The notes under the pieces were generated by a model, which was not told where the DNA came from, searched no databases, and worked only from the letters and a program-made list of their open reading frames with translations. Shown one piece after another: positions 1 to 14,200 of a stretch of DNA of 64,000 nucleotides. This stretch comes from Galbula dea (lineage: Eukaryota; Chordata; Aves; Piciformes; Galbulidae): positions 8,073,385 through 8,137,384 of the forward strand of contig VWZX01010273.1 in assembly GCA_013399015.1 (NCBI GenBank), given 5' to 3'. The position numbers and the translations under genes were made by a program. How positions within the stretch are numbered: position 1 is the first letter of the stretch; each line of letters starts with the position of its first letter.

Positions 1-2133
1 TTACTTAGATGTTTCCACATCCTCCCCTAAAATCTCCCATGCTCCAAGTGCCAGAGTTTCAGCTGTGACACCTGAAATATAGCACACTTCCAGCTGCACC
101 AGTATGCCAAGGAAGATGTTTGGGGAGTGGGAGTGTCCTGACTATCTTCCCCAGGAACAATTCGCCACAGAATCTTCTCTTGAACTGCTGCCCTGGGCTC
201 TCTGTGCTTCTGCTGCCTTGACCTGAGCTCATATCCTGCAGCATTTCTCATTCCCCTCATGTAGACCAATAGCATTTGCATCCCATGGCCACTTGGTTCC
301 AAGCATCTCCTTGGCATCAGCAGATGGAAGGACAGTGATGTTCACAGAGCCTCTTGGAAAAGCAGAACAGGGAAGTGGGGACTGAGAACACATGAAGTCT
401 GTGGCATCTGGTTAACAGTTGCTTCAAGGAAGCTATCTATAGTTCAAAGAGTTGGTGGTGGCAGCCAAAAACCCTTTCCAGCACCAGAGCCACAGCTCTG
501 CCTGTTGCAGTACAAAACAGAGATGTGCTAAGCAGCTGAGCTCTCAGGGGAAAAAGTACAAATGGTGGATCTGGAAGAGGTAAAGGGGTGCAAAGAAGCA
601 CCCTGGTAATCCCTGCTGTGAGGGAAAGGAATAGGGAACCCTAGAACTTTAGACACTGGAACAGGTTGCCCAGAGAGGCTGTGGAAGCTCCATCCCTGGA
701 AGCTTTTAAGGCCAGGCTGGCTGGGGCTGTGGGCAACCTGCTCTAGTGGGATGTGTTCCTGGCTGGCAGGGGGTTTGGCACTAGCTGATCTTTAAGGTCC
801 CTTCCAACTCTGCCAGCTCTAGGATTCTAGAAAAGGGGAGAATAGAACTTTATGCAAATGTTATGTTTAGCTTTTGAAAGAGGAGCACAAGGAGCAGGCT
901 GTGGAAGGAGGCTGTGTAAAATACAGCAGGGGAAGGGACAGTGTGCAGGGAACCTGCAGACAGCAAAAGAGAAAGGCAAAGGCTCCTTGTGGGTGCCAGG
1001 ACCTGCTGCTGCTCCACTGACAGTGTCTGTGACCCTAAGCTTATTACTTGTTCTGAAACTTCTACCTGTGAAGATATAAGCTCTGAAGGTTATTTTGATG
1101 GGGAGGTATTTTTCAGAAGCAGCTTCCTTGAATGACTTAAGCTTGTGTCCAAGGCCAGCAACCTGAGAGTGTGGTGGTGCGCCAGGATGTCAGCTAGCTC
1201 CTGTGTCTCACCTACTTGTGTGCTGGATGACAGGCAGTGGCATCTGCTGACAAGGGTCATTGCTTGTGTCTTGCAGTGAGGGATCTGGTGTGTGCTCAGG
1301 GAATGAAAGCAGCCTGCAGTTGGTAAGCTTGTCTGCTCTTTGCAGGAGCCAACCTTGGTTTTGTGGTGGCTGCATCTGGGGATAGAAAGTCAATTTCTGG
1401 AGGCCATTGGGAGCTCCCAAGTTTTCAGACCTTTGTTTCTCATACTTTAGTGGGGAGGCAGGGAAGTCTAGAAGCTTTCTTCAGTTCAGCCTGCTTAAAA
1501 TCAGAGTTTTCCACAATGAGATTAAAAATAGCTTTCAACATAATGATTTGAAGACAATTCAAAAGCAGGTGAAGAGTTGGGGTAATTCTGTTTCTTAGGA
1601 GTCCAAGTCAAGACCTTACAAGAGGGAGCCAGTTTCTCAGCCTGTTGCAGAAGCCATGCCCTTTGAAGCTGTCATCTCCACTCCACTCAGGCTGTGTCTG
1701 CTCCTTTGGGGAAACACACTGTGTTTTGTTGGCTTTCACTACCCAGGGCCTTTTTGATTACAGGTGACATTTAAGGGTAGCACTTCCTCTTTACTGAGGA
1801 TTAGGACAAGACTTGAGCAAATCCTAAAGCATGGACATAGTGTTTAAATGAAGTTAATTGGCATGGCAGTCTGTTGTGGATTTACAGCTTGGGTGTAACC
1901 CTCAGCCTTGATTCCTTCAGCAATGTAAAGCTTATGTGAGACTAGAATAATTCCAAGCTACAAGGGAGGAAGATCTTTGAGTAATAAATGTATTTTGGTG
2001 TGATTGCCCATCTACCCATTTTGACCTGGGGTATGTGTTGACAAAACACTGGTTGAAAGCCTTTCTACACCTTTTTGCTCCTATGTCATCTCATTTATTG
2101 CATCTACACTGATATCTCTGCTTATCTTCACAG
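1..2133 (+). other. Probable LRRC56 intron, left end of window
   Basis: No coding exon was recognised here. I looked for the LRRC56 segment that should precede KALTGVDD (in mammals an EEYLSPA-like sequence) and did not find it, so the upstream exon is probably outside the window. The stretch contains one sense-strand CR1 fragment (645-830) and otherwise unremarkable AT-moderate sequence that ends in a pyrimidine-rich acceptor at 2133. Confidence 0.6.
645..830 (+). mobile_element. CR1 LINE 3' fragment
   Basis: Sense-strand CR1 tail: 'acaggttgcccagagaggct', a 'ggaagctccatccctgg' block and a terminal 'ccttccaactctgcc' followed by attcta. Heavily truncated at the 5' end and lying in the left-end intron. 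Confidence 0.85.
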
Positions 2134-2221
2134 AAAGCTCTGACAGGGGTAGATGACCTGCAGCAAGTGGAGGCCTTGGAGATGCAAGTAGATACAAGAC
2201 AGAACAGCTTGGGGAACCTTG
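2134..2221 (+). CDS. LRRC56: LRRC56 exon: start of LRR region
   Basis: The 88-bp exon sits between acceptor ttcacag and donor g|gtaag. It reads KALTGVDDLQQVEALEM followed by QVDTRQNSLGNLG, the segment just before the first leucine-rich repeat of LRRC56. It starts in phase 0 and ends in phase 1, which joins exactly to the exon at 8257 through a split glycine codon. Confidence 0.94.
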
Positions 2222-5200
2222 GTAAGAAAACACTTTATCTTCTCCTCACAGTCCCAAAGTTTCCTTTATCAGGTGTTGAAGCAGGACTCAGAAATCAACA
2301 GTGAAGGGCTGTCCTGCTCAAGAGCTCTTGGAACATGATCTCCCTGGTGCCTCTCACTCCTTGATCTCTGTTTTCTTCTGTGAGGCTGGAAATAGGACTG
2401 CAAACTATGGCAGTGGCATGAGGGGCACCAATTCTGTCTAAAGCCAATTGGTTGGAACAAATTCCTCTTGAATGACATGCCTCTAGGCCCTAAGGAGCAT
2501 TTACCTCTAAGGAGCCTTGCCTCTAGAGTACCTGATGTTACTGTAGAGAAACAGTAGCCAAAGTTCACCTTATCTCCACTGTAAGATTTCCCTGGGGCTA
2601 GGAAATGGCTGCTACCAGGCTGCCTGTGCTGCCAGATGTGCTGGAGGAAGGTGATGATGAGCTCAAAACAGCCCTAGTGCTTGTGATTCCTTTCTGTGTC
2701 ATCATCTCTGCACTGGGGAAGTAAGGAGGTACCAAAGGAATCCCCTCTGTGGTAGAGTTAACACTGGGAATAGGAAACCTTCCTTTTTTCCCTAGTACTG
2801 GCATGTGTATTCCCATCACAACCAAATCCATCTTCTGCTGTGTTGAAGCTGAGGACTGCAGGGTAAGTAGTTTGTGCCAAAAGGAGTCACATTCCCAAAA
2901 GCAGGTGCAGGTATTTTCAGCCAAGCAGTTCATTTTCATGTGCAAGTGGCTGTAATGCAAGAGCTCAGCAGCTTTAGTGGGTCTTTGGATGTTGATCTGT
3001 CAAGAATGATTCAGCAAGTACAGTTAAAGGGGCTTTAGTCTTGAGTTATGGAGCCACTTGCTCCTGGTTCTTCTGTTTATTTCCTCAGTAAGTCTCTTTC
3101 TGATAGGCTCTTGATAATTTCAGGTCCATGACATCCATTTCTTTCTGAGACCAGAATCTATTTGGTCACATTTCCTCCAGTTGAGGAGAAAAGCTCATGA
3201 TGCCATTTCTGCAGTGCTCAGAAGTGGTGCTCCCATTCCTGTGCCACTTTACATTAGCTGTGACAAGCTAGTAAAATGTTTCCCCATTTTCACTCTGTGC
3301 TTCCCTTTCCTTTCCATTACTGGAATAAATCCCTTTCTTTCTGCTCCTTGAGGTTAGGCTTTGCAGCTTTGACAGAGCCCTAATTCCTATGTTGCAAACA
3401 ATTTTTCCATCTTGTTTCTGTCCCACTCTTTGCACCAAGAGTTGGCCCCTGAGGGCTATAAAACCAGCAGCTGCAGGTCCCCACTGACTGGAGATTAACA
3501 GAACATCCAGACCAGCCTCAATTTCCATGTGAAAGTGCAGTTCTGAGTTTCCTCCCTGGGAAGATGTCAGCAGGAGGCTAGGACAGAAAGTTTGCCACTT
3601 AATGCTCCCAGTACTCATTGGGTCCTTGCAGGTTTTTTTCCATAACAGCTCATTTTTGGGTGTGTGGAGTAAGGCCTAAATTTTGAGGGGTGTCCCAGGC
3701 CAGTTTGCACCTTCAATGCAAATGGGGTAAGCAAGGCTGCTGCTGAAGGTCTTGGGCTCATTGCATGCTCCCTGAAACTGTGAGCTGCTGGTCTCTGGAT
3801 CAATAGCCTGAGGGAAGGAGCAGGGTGAGAACCAGACTGGCTGAAATGACAGAGGTTCCAGTGGGACAGAAGGAAAAGCTTTTCCACTCTTAGGACACTC
3901 AAGCAGTAGGGGTATCCAGAGAGGTTTGGAACCTCCATCCTTGGATGTTTTCAACATCCAGCTGGGTGAAGACCTGAGCACCCTGATCTCACAGAAGACC
4001 TGGTTTTGAGCAGAAGGCTGAGCTTAAGACCTCCAGCCTGGACCACTCTGCAATTTAGTGTTTCTGTTTGCATTCCAAACCTGGCTAATGAGCTTCTTCA
4101 TAGCCATCTCAAATCACTTAACCTTACTCTCACTGGAGTCCTCAGTTGCAGAAGGTGGGAAAGAGCATCTTTATCCATTGAGGACTTATTTGTTTGGATG
4201 ATCAGGTCACCCTCAGTAGCAACTCTTTTATCTGAGTGAATGTGTAAAGATCAAATGGGCTGTGCAAGATCTTAAATGGCCAGGTGAAAGAGCTGCAGGT
4301 TACTGGGCTGCACACACCTCTGGCTCACCTGGAAGTTTGCAGAGCTCCAATCCCAAATTCACACTGCAATTTCCACTGGAGAAACCTTGTGATGGTCACA
4401 GCCAGACACAGACTGTAACCCAAGTACTGAGTGCCTACATCTCCTTTAGGAAGATTGCCAGAGTGATTTAAACCATGTCACTTGAATTTTTCTGAGGAGC
4501 ATCTCACCTGGGGATGTGCTAGCAGGTCATACCCCATGGCATGACACAGTGAGGAGGGAGAGGTTTGTTCCTTAGAGACAGGGGGTGGGCTAAAACATAA
4601 ACTATTTTCATGGGATAAAGGAAGGAAAGGCTTTGTGCCAGAGTTTGAATCCTGAGTCTCAGCAGGGCTCAGGGTAATTGCTGGAACCTGGAGCTGTTTG
4701 TTTCCCCTGCACCTCACTGAGTGACAGCTGAAACACTGAACCCTGGCAGGTCTTGGATCTGGCTTTGCAGACCTTGCACTTGACTTTTCAGCTTCTTGTA
4801 GGCTTCAGTTCATCCTCCCAGCAGATGAACTCTTTCCTTTTCATGAGCTTGTCCCTTTGCTTCTTGGTTGCTGACAGATCTGGGACTCTATTCAGGACAA
4901 GCTCCTAGGGATTCCTGTGGAAAGTAATGGTGGGATGGAGTCATTGAAGACACTACATAGTTCTCTTATTTCTAAGTGATTTTAATAGCTACAAATCAAG
5001 TTACCCACAGTGCTCTTTGCTGGTACTTATTGAATTGTTGCCTGCTGGTGGCCAGGCTAAGTTGATTAGGTGTCTGGAGGCTGCTGCTTCCCTTGCACAT
5101 GTTTTATCAAGGCAAAAAGCTCTGCAACAGGGTCAGAAGTAGGCATGCAGGGTTATTTTTCACCCAGGGCCATCATCTCTCTTTCCTGTTGCTCTGTTTG

Positions 5201-8200
5201 TTGGTATTCCTGATAGAAGAGCAGGTGATGTTTGTCAGCAGCCAGCACTGCAGCAGCAGGTGCTTGTGTGGTCAGGAAGCCAGTGTGTGGAGGCTGGGGC
5301 ATGAGTCTGGCTTCTCCCTGCCCATGTTGGTCTTGGTTCAGCTGGTACTGAGAAGGTGCCACAGCACCCACTGCAGCAGGGTTTGGGCAGCAGCAAGCTG
5401 ATGTTAAAGCCTGCACTGGGGTGAGGTTTTGTGAGATTTCTTCTCTTGGGTAGCTGACTGCAGCTGGCTTGAGTTTGCTGGTGTGGTGACAGCTCTTCAG
5501 GCAGTGCTGTTGACCATGCATGCATCACTTTTACTCACCTAACCTTCCACTCTGATTTCTCTCTGCTTTTCCTTTAGTTTTGTTCCCCTGAGGCTGTGCA
5601 GTAGGATAGTTGAACACTGGCACATTGGGGGTGGTTAGTAATTTCACAGCCACCTAACAAAAAGGGTATTTAGTGGAAGGGAATGGTAGACAGATGAGAT
5701 AACATTGCTCACCACTCTGAATTCTCAGCCTTGGCCTGCTGTCATCAGCATTTTTCTGGACCATTCTCAGTCTTTAAATAGGAATTATACAGTATGAAGG
5801 CAGGTTCAGGATGAGGAATATGTTGTTTGTTCTTTTAAAATCAATCTTGGAAGTTCATGTTGTTGATCTTTTAGAGTATTTTTATGTTAGGATAACAATA
5901 AATGTGTGTCCCTGCTCTCAAGAGAGATGCCAGGAAGATTAAAATGAAGAAAACTAAAGCATGCTCTTACATTTGGATAGATCTCTTCATTTTGGCATCT
6001 TCATTTTACAATTCCCTTCTTAATTTTCCAGCCTCTGATCTATTTATAAGGAACTGAGGCTATAAACCCCAGTAAAATCACAGGGGCAAGGAATCCTTAG
6101 CACTAGAGAACAATTACATATCAAAGGAGAGCTGGAGAAATCCAGTGCAGAAGTCTTGTTGGCAGAATTTTGCACCACTGCACATAGTATACTTTTATTT
6201 CAGCCTAGTAAACAGCACAGTAGAGCTTCACACTCAACAAGTTCCCAGGGATAGACTGTGCCAAAAGACAATCAAATTTGCATCCATTCCCCCTGGTCCT
6301 ATCACTCCCTGACCTCCTGAAAAGTCCCTCCCCAACTTTCTTGTAGCCCCTTCAGCTACTGGAAAGCCACAATCATCTTAGAGGCTTCTTCCAACCTTAA
6401 TGATTCTGTGATGATATCTGAGGAAGTCTCTGCTCAGTAGCTAGTGGAACTGCTCTGAATAACCAGCAGAGATCCCAGTACCTCTTCTGTCAGGACTCCA
6501 AATTCTTTTCTTGCCAAACTTGTTGGACATGAGCAAGTGTGCTCTGCAGGATGAGGATGGTGTGGTGTCATCTGTACTGCCATGGTTATGGATTGTGGAA
6601 AACTGTTAAAAACTAAGGCTAAAAACCAAATGGCAGAGTGTTTTTTTGAGTGCTTAGCCTTTTCTTAAAGGGCTTTGCCAAGAGATGCAGTGAAATCTCT
6701 GCAGTGTTGCATGGAGATCAATGTGTGTGTTATAAACCCTCCCAAATAGCATTAGATACAGATAATGCTTCTCCTCAAACATGAGTTATTAAAATGTTTT
6801 TGCCATAAATGCTTTTGTTCTGTGTGGGGAAATGGGATGAACAACATGACCTTTGTTTGCTCTTGAGGTCCCACTCCCTTTTCCCATTGTTTTTTTTCAT
6901 CATTTTTCTTGAAATGTTTTTTGTTTGTTTGTTTGTTTTCTTTTGATCCTTTGCAAAAAGCTGGAATGATCTCCTCCTGGACACTGGTGGATCACTCTTG
7001 CCAGAGAGAGATTACTCAGAGGACTCATCAAAATCTTTGCTGAGAACAGATTTGAATGTTTTAGCAATCATCCAGTTTGTCTAAAAATGGGTTTACCCTC
7101 TTGATGGTTGCATGGTGTCCTGGAGGATGCTCACCAGCCAGGGGTAAACTCTGCTCCTGGGAAGGGGGCAAAAGTTTGCTGTTGTCAATAGCAAATGTTT
7201 CCTGAGGCTTCAGCTTACATCCAAATTATTCCATAGCTTGGAGGGATTTGGTCTCTGATTGTGGCTCAGAGAGGTACCTGTAAAAACAACCAGAAGGAAA
7301 AACTTCTTTGTTGTGAGGGTGTTGGAGCCCTGGCCCAGGCTGCCCAGAGAGATTGTGGAGTCTCCTTCTGGGGAGAGATTCCAAGCCCACCTGGAGGGGA
7401 TCCTGGGCAAGCTGCTGTGGGTGACTCTGCTTTAACAGGGAGAAGTTGGACCAGATGATCTCCAGAGGTCCCTTCCAACCCCTACCAGGCTGGGGTTCTG
7501 TAAAAAGGCAGATGTCTCTTGGGAATAGAAAAAAAGCATTCATCAAAGTAATAGCAGCAGAATACTGAAGATTTCATAGATGTGAGACTTGTACAATTGA
7601 ATAGTAAACAGTAATCACATCCAGAGAATGAAAAGGAGAAGGCAATGCTCAGCAAAACCTAAGGAGTGTTTTGGGGACCTCTGACCTGTAAAAGATGATA
7701 TTGTGACATGGGGAAAAGATGCTTTTGTCCTTTGACTCAAAATTCCCCTCTGAAGAAGTGTTAATTAGCCATGTACCCAATTAGTCCATCACTACTTGCC
7801 ATTAAATAGGCAGGAAAAGATTTGGGGGGAGAGAAGCAAGAGCATTGTGTAGAAACTGGAGGCTGTGGAATGTTTGACTGGAAAGCATCCCTTACCTCTT
7901 CCAAGTATCACTCAGTCAAGAGTCAAGAAGGGCTGGGAATGAGACCAAAGATAGCAGTCACCCATCGAGGTGATTCCTGTGGTGGTCTCTCTGGAAGGGT
8001 TCTCTGACAGAGCTCTCAGGGAGGGCTTCCCACAGTTGTCACACAGGCAGCTCATGGACATGACAAAAATGGAAAGGCTGAAAGATTTTTGGAGTGAAAT
8101 AATCTTTTCCCTTTCCTTAGAAGAGGTCCAGCCCAGATCTGGCAGGAACAGGTAAGAAATGCAAGTAAAATGAGATGCTTCAGGATGGAACTGTCAGGAG

Positions 8201-11200
8201 TTTTCCTTTCCTCTGCTCCCAGCTCTGCAGAGTGATTCTTTATTCTCTTCCCCTAGGCACCTATCTGCCTAATCTGAGAGAACTGAAGCTGAACAATAGC
8301 CTGCTTGTGTCTGTGAGGTAAGAAATGAATGATAACTGCAATAAACATCAAGAATAACAGCCCTCAGTTTTATTTAAGTGATAAAATCTTCATTTGTGCT
8401 GCTTTCATGTTTTCCATTTCCCCACGCCGTGATAACGGATTAGGGCATGAATATATGTGCTCCACAGCCACACAAGCTTAAGGACAGAGCCTAAGCTACC
8501 AGAACTCAGTGGAGCTGCAAAGATGCCAAGGAATTAGCCACCAGGGAGGTTCCTGCCATGCTGACATCCGTGGAAATTTGTTGCATGTCTGAAAGGAGCT
8601 AGAAATGAGTCTGTTATCTGTGGCTGGGTGCTTGGATTTCAGCATGTTTCAGCCTTTGGGCTTATATTGTGCACAGTAGGCTGTTCTCTACAGGTCAGGC
8701 CAGTTCCTTGGCTGATGAAAATCACTTTGGCTTTGCTGAAGGGTATGAAGTTAGGTTTCTGAGAGCTGCTGTGGAGATTGCATGGCCCTGGTTTGCTGAG
8801 CTCCATGAAAGCATCACGTTGTCTCCTAGAGAACTGAGGAGCTGGCAGGTTGGGAAGGTAGAGGTTGAAAGCTTCTGCCATTTCCAAAGGGAACCTCTGA
8901 AGTTCTGTATTAATCAGTGCTTTGGTCTTACAAATACTGTTTGCTTACAAGTAGTAATTACATAGAATCATAGAATGCTTTGGGTTGGAGGAGATCTTCA
9001 AAGGTCATCTCATCCTATCCCCCCTGCAGCCAGCAGTGACATCTGCAAGTAGAGCAGGTTGCTCACAGCCCCAAACAACCTGACCTGGGATGGTTCCAGG
9101 GATGGGACATCTCCCCCCTCTCTGGGCAACCTGGGCTCTTTACTCTTTGAACCAACTAGAAACAGCAACAACAACAACTAGAGGCATTGTGGGCTGCCTC
9201 CGCTGTGGCAAGACTAAGCTTTGTGGCTGAGCCACTAGACCAGAACCTTCCAAATTACCATCTCAGCTCCTGGGTTGGTTGTAGAAATTCACCCTCTTTT
9301 CAATCTCAGTTGTTTACTTTCTAGATTACTCCAGGGCAGCCACAGTCTTTTGAATGAGTTATGGATGAGGCTTTGCCTAATGGGATCATGATCTCACTTA
9401 GATGCTCTGGATGGCTGCTGCTCTAATATGATGAATAAAACCCTTGGTAATAAGTAGCTGATTTCTGCCAGCAAAGAAGTACTTACGTGCTTGGCTATTA
9501 GAGTTTGCAGCTGCTCTGCTTCAGCTGTCAGTGGCAGGGATCACTTAGGAGAATTTACACCTAAATGTTCATTTTAGGCAGCAATGAGGAAGAAAGATGA
9601 TAGTTGTCATCTGAGAGAAGCCAGTGACCTAGGCTGGGAAGCAGCAGTAGTAATTAGCCCATTGCCAGTGGAGCTAGCCAGCTGTGGAAGGGTTATCCTC
9701 ATGGAAATAGGTAGGAAAATAATCTTAGAGGTTTACAGATTGTTTTGATAGTCTCCTACAAGAAAATTGCCTCTCTGCAGCTTGTTTGGGTTATTTATTG
9801 AAAATAATGATAGTCAGTGGGAAATGATGGTCTTGGAATGCAAGGTAAGTGCTGATTGTAATGAAGGATGGAGGCAGCTTGCAGGGGAAATTAAGCTGTG
9901 GTTGCACTCATCACTCAGTAACTGCCAAGCAATTGGAGAAAACAATGAAGAAATAAATAGAATTTCAGTGTGCAATCAGTTTTTATCATCTAACTTCTCC
10001 CAAACGTTCTGCATGCAGCAGTTGAGTTGTTCTTGTTTTCTGGAGACACCTTCCTGCACACAAAGGACCTGCTGCTGTTTTCCCTCTTTCTCTCTAGATG
10101 CATTTCTGATCTGCTGTTTGGCAAAGCTTCACCCTTCTGTCCTGAGCTCTTGCCAGGGTGCATCAGGGCTCTCAGAGGTGGATTAGAAAGGCAGAAATGT
10201 CTTCATGTTTTGGGAGGTGAGGTCTAATGTGCACATTCTTCACCCTGTGCCTTAAGCTGCACCCTCTGCTCTTCTTGTGGAGAGGAGAACCTGACCACAC
10301 AGCTCTGATCATGAAACCTCTCAACCCACTTTTGATACCAGAAGTTTTGTGAAGGATTGTGTGTCTTGAAAGACCATTTGTCTTGGACTAACACCCTCAG
10401 TATGGAAGTCAGTAAGGTCTCATCTGCCTTAGTAGTCAGGTTAGTGACCTCTGAGGTGCCCCAAGCTTCTCTTCTGCATCTTGTTTGCTTCTTGTGACAG
10501 AGCAGCTGGAGGCCAGTACAAGCAGAGAAGGTCTTGCTTGAAGGTATCATGTATGTAAGGACCAAGTCTTGAGTCAGGACATTTGGAGACAAGTCTCTCC
10601 TGCCAAATCTGGGGTGAACATTAGAGACTGAGAGAGAAAAGAAGTTTGGAGGAAATCAACTGGTATTTGCCAACCATTCAGAGGCTCAAGTTACACCTGT
10701 ATCTGTTCCTTGCAAGCTTCTGGGATGTTTTTCCTGTTTTCTTCTTGAATATATGCCCAGATGAAAAAAGAAAGGGAGGAAGGAAAAGGTACAAAGCAGA
10801 AATGACCATCAGGCACAGAAGAAAATCATTAGTGTCATACAGCTATGCTAGCTCCAAAGAATCTCAAGAACCTGCATTCCTGCCACTGTACATTCCCTTT
10901 AAATACTTGAAAAATCACTTGAAATGACATTTTCTGTCTAGGTTTTCATGTCAACCCCTTTCTGCAGGATCTCAGGTATTTTTTTCCCCCCCCAGTGGAA
11001 ACTCTCTAGCCATTACCATGGCAGAAGTTGAAGAGCAATTCCCAGCTCATCCAACCCTTCAGTTCTGTGTGGTCAACCAGTCTAGCATTCCAGCTTTTCT
11101 ACCCCTCAGAAAAAGGGGTTTAGAGGCTTCTCTTTTATGATGTATGTCTTAACACCACTGAATCTTTCAGTTGGTTTGGCTCTTTTACAGACTATCCCTT

Positions 11201-14200
11201 CTGCTTACCCTGCAGCCTTCAAAGTTCCAAGTGTTGATTTTGAAGGAAGAGATCTATATTAAATCAAAGTTGCAGTCTCTCTCTCTTACTGTGCCAGAGC
11301 TCAGCCCTGGAACAGGCAGTGAAACAGGAACACAACATGTGGGAGACTGAAAAGTTACTCAGGCAGGAAACTTTTCCAGCACTGTGGGATTCATTCCTTC
11401 AATGTAAATAACTCATTCTGGAACCACAACTTCATTAGCCTTTGGGATTGCTTGTTATATATAAACTTTCAACAAGGAGAATGAGCAATTGCCAAAGCTA
11501 TAGGAGCTGTCAGTAGCTCTGGGGCTGAATTGAGGGGCAATGGGGATGTGGGGGGGAGAGTTTTGTTTACTGTGTGGCTCAGCTTTACCCTGTTGGAAGG
11601 TTCCCTTGCTCTGGTGGGAGATGGAGTGCAGTGAGATGCAGTCAGTGTGTTGCCTTTCTCCAGCATCTCTGGGGCACAGCTTCAATCTGAAGGTGGGAGC
11701 TGGAATAGGGTGGAAAAGATCAAGGGCTGGTTCTTAGACCACAGAACCTCTTGCTCTGGCAGCCTCTACTCCTCTGACATTGTGGGAGCTGAGTGAAAGC
11801 AACTGATCTTTCACTGTTAAGAGTGCTACCAGTAATTAAACTGACAAGGAGTTTAATGAGCAAAAGGAAATTAACACAGAATTACATTACCCTTCCCACA
11901 CACACTGGGTATTCCTGTGTTGGGGAATTGCTGTTCCTGACTCTGAATACTTCAATCACTGTTGATCAAACCTATTATTCTGCTCTAGGGTTTTGGGGGG
12001 GGGGTTTTTTGACAGCAACTAAAAAGGAGAGCACTTGAAACTGAAGCTCCATTTCATGTGCATTACCTTTAACAGAAGTAAACAGCTGGGTTAGCTTGGG
12101 CACAATTATGACTAGTTACAGAAGTGTCTGTACCAGCACTCAGTTTCATCTGCAGACACCTCTTTCCTCTTGGTCTCAGCAGGCACTTTGGGTTTAAATG
12201 AGATATAATCTGACATGGAAAATAAAGTGCTTCCAAGCAGCATAGCACAGTGTAATATTGCAGTTGCTATGGTGAGTTCAGTGAGGCAATGAGAAGCAAC
12301 AGTGATGAGTGAAAATGTTGTCAGTCAGGAATGGCCCAGAGATGTTTCTTCTTGGGGTTGAGTCCTTCCTCTGTTGTAATCTCCTGTTTCTCTATGCTAT
12401 CCTTGCCAGCTGGCACTGGAGGGGGAGATCTTGGCCACACTGAGGGTGGTGAGAGCCTGGCCCAGGTTGCCCAGAGAGGTGGGAGATGTCCCATCCCTGC
12501 AACCATTCCAGCTCAGGTTGTTTGGGGCTCTGAGCAACCTGCTCTAGTTGGAGAAGTCCCTGCTGTCTGCAAGGGGATTGGAGTAGATGACCTTTGGAGG
12601 TCTCTTCCAACCCAATCTGTGATTCTTTGAAGGCAGGGGGAGGTTTGGTACCGGTGTCAGAGGAACAAAGATTTGTCTGTAGTGTCTGTGGTTGAAGCAA
12701 TGCTCCCAGACATGTCCATGGCAGAGCTCAAATACTCTCCCAGGACCACCAGCATGGTCTCTGGCTCCAGCCCTGTACAACAAGCAAATTGCCTGGGATG
12801 GTTCATGGTTTTGACTTCTGTAGTCAGAAGTCAGGTAGTGTCCTGTCCTTGTTTTCAGGCTTGCACTTTACAGAGTGCTGCCCAAAAGCATGTGGCTCCC
12901 TGATGGTTGCCATGTGCTTTAGCAAGGCCAAGAAAGCTGCAGCAGCTGCCTCTCACTTTGCCATGCTGAAGTTGAGAAGGCAAAGGCCTGGGCTGGCCAA
13001 ATTGTGAAACCCTGAATGCTCTCCCTGATTTACCTCTTGTGGAGCACCAGGGAGTTGTGTTTCCTCCCTGGAGATCCCTTTTGCTGGCAGCAAAGCATGT
13101 GGCAGAGATTCACAGATAAAAAAATGCAATATGCCAGACCTTTGCTCCTTTCCACAATGGAAACTTCAAAGCAACCAAGAAAAAAGCCACACACAAACCC
13201 CAAAACCAAACCAACCAACCAACCAACCAACCAAACCACCACGGTTGGACAACCCTGGAATAAAACAGCAAAACCCTTTTGTTGGGAGAAATATCACCAG
13301 TGGCATCAGCACTGTAACCCCTTTGGAAAACAGCTTCTTGGGCATGTGAAGGTTGCCTCAAAAAGATGAGACAGCAGAAGACACCCTACTGCAAAGACTT
13401 TTAGCAACAAGAACTTTTTTTGTTCACACAGAAATTCTTCATTTGCATGTAAAAAGGGAGTTATGGAAACAGAATTTGACAGAGACAGTTGTTATTTTAA
13501 AAGACCTCTGGTAGATGCATGCTTTATGTGCAGCCTAGAACATGCTTCCCTTCCTCTGATGTGTTTTAGGCTTAGGAGCTGAGAATTGCCTGGCAAAGTC
13601 TCTTTTTTGCTTAGTTTCTGAAGTCTCCAACAAGGTGTCTCAAGAGGGTTAGGAACTCTCTGAAAGAGCTGCACAGTTCAGAAGGAAGAATAAGGCAAGA
13701 ATATGATGTTCTACATTGAGCCTACCTGTGGGCTTCTGGCAGCAGAAGGTGGGACATGCCCCATGCCTGGAACTGCACCAGGTCAGGTTGTTTGGGGCTC
13801 TGAGGGAGCTGATCTAGTTGCAGATGTCCCTGCTCACTGCAGGGAGGTTGGACTAGGTGACCTTAAAAGGTTCCTTCCATCCCAACCCATTCCATGATTC
13901 CATAATCCCTGGTATCTTGCCCCTTAGGGAGTGGTTCACAGGGGACATGAGATGCTGAAGGCAACCTGCAGGCCAAGGGTAGGTGAGGTGCAAGGCAGAG
14001 GACATCCAAGGCAGCAGTTTTCAGCACATTGCTGCTTGAATGTGGAAGAGGTAAGGACAAAAGCAAAGCAGGCTGCAATACTTGCAATGCCAGTCAGGTC
14101 TTGATGGGACATTTGGTCAACTGCAGAAGGACACTGCAGGGACAGGAGGACTTTGGCCTCAGCACTGCTTGCAGAGCTGCTCAAGTTGGGAGCAGCACAT

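Larger units (their letters stand above)
2222..8256 (+). other. LRRC56: LRRC56 intron (6.0 kb)
   Basis: Intron between two recognised exons. It contains CR1 fragments near 3865-4035 (+), 6285-6413 (mixed) and 7262-7505 (+), a (TTTG)n microsatellite near 6916-6940, and no other exon I could support. Short ORFs here have no recognisable family or splice context. Confidence 0.85.
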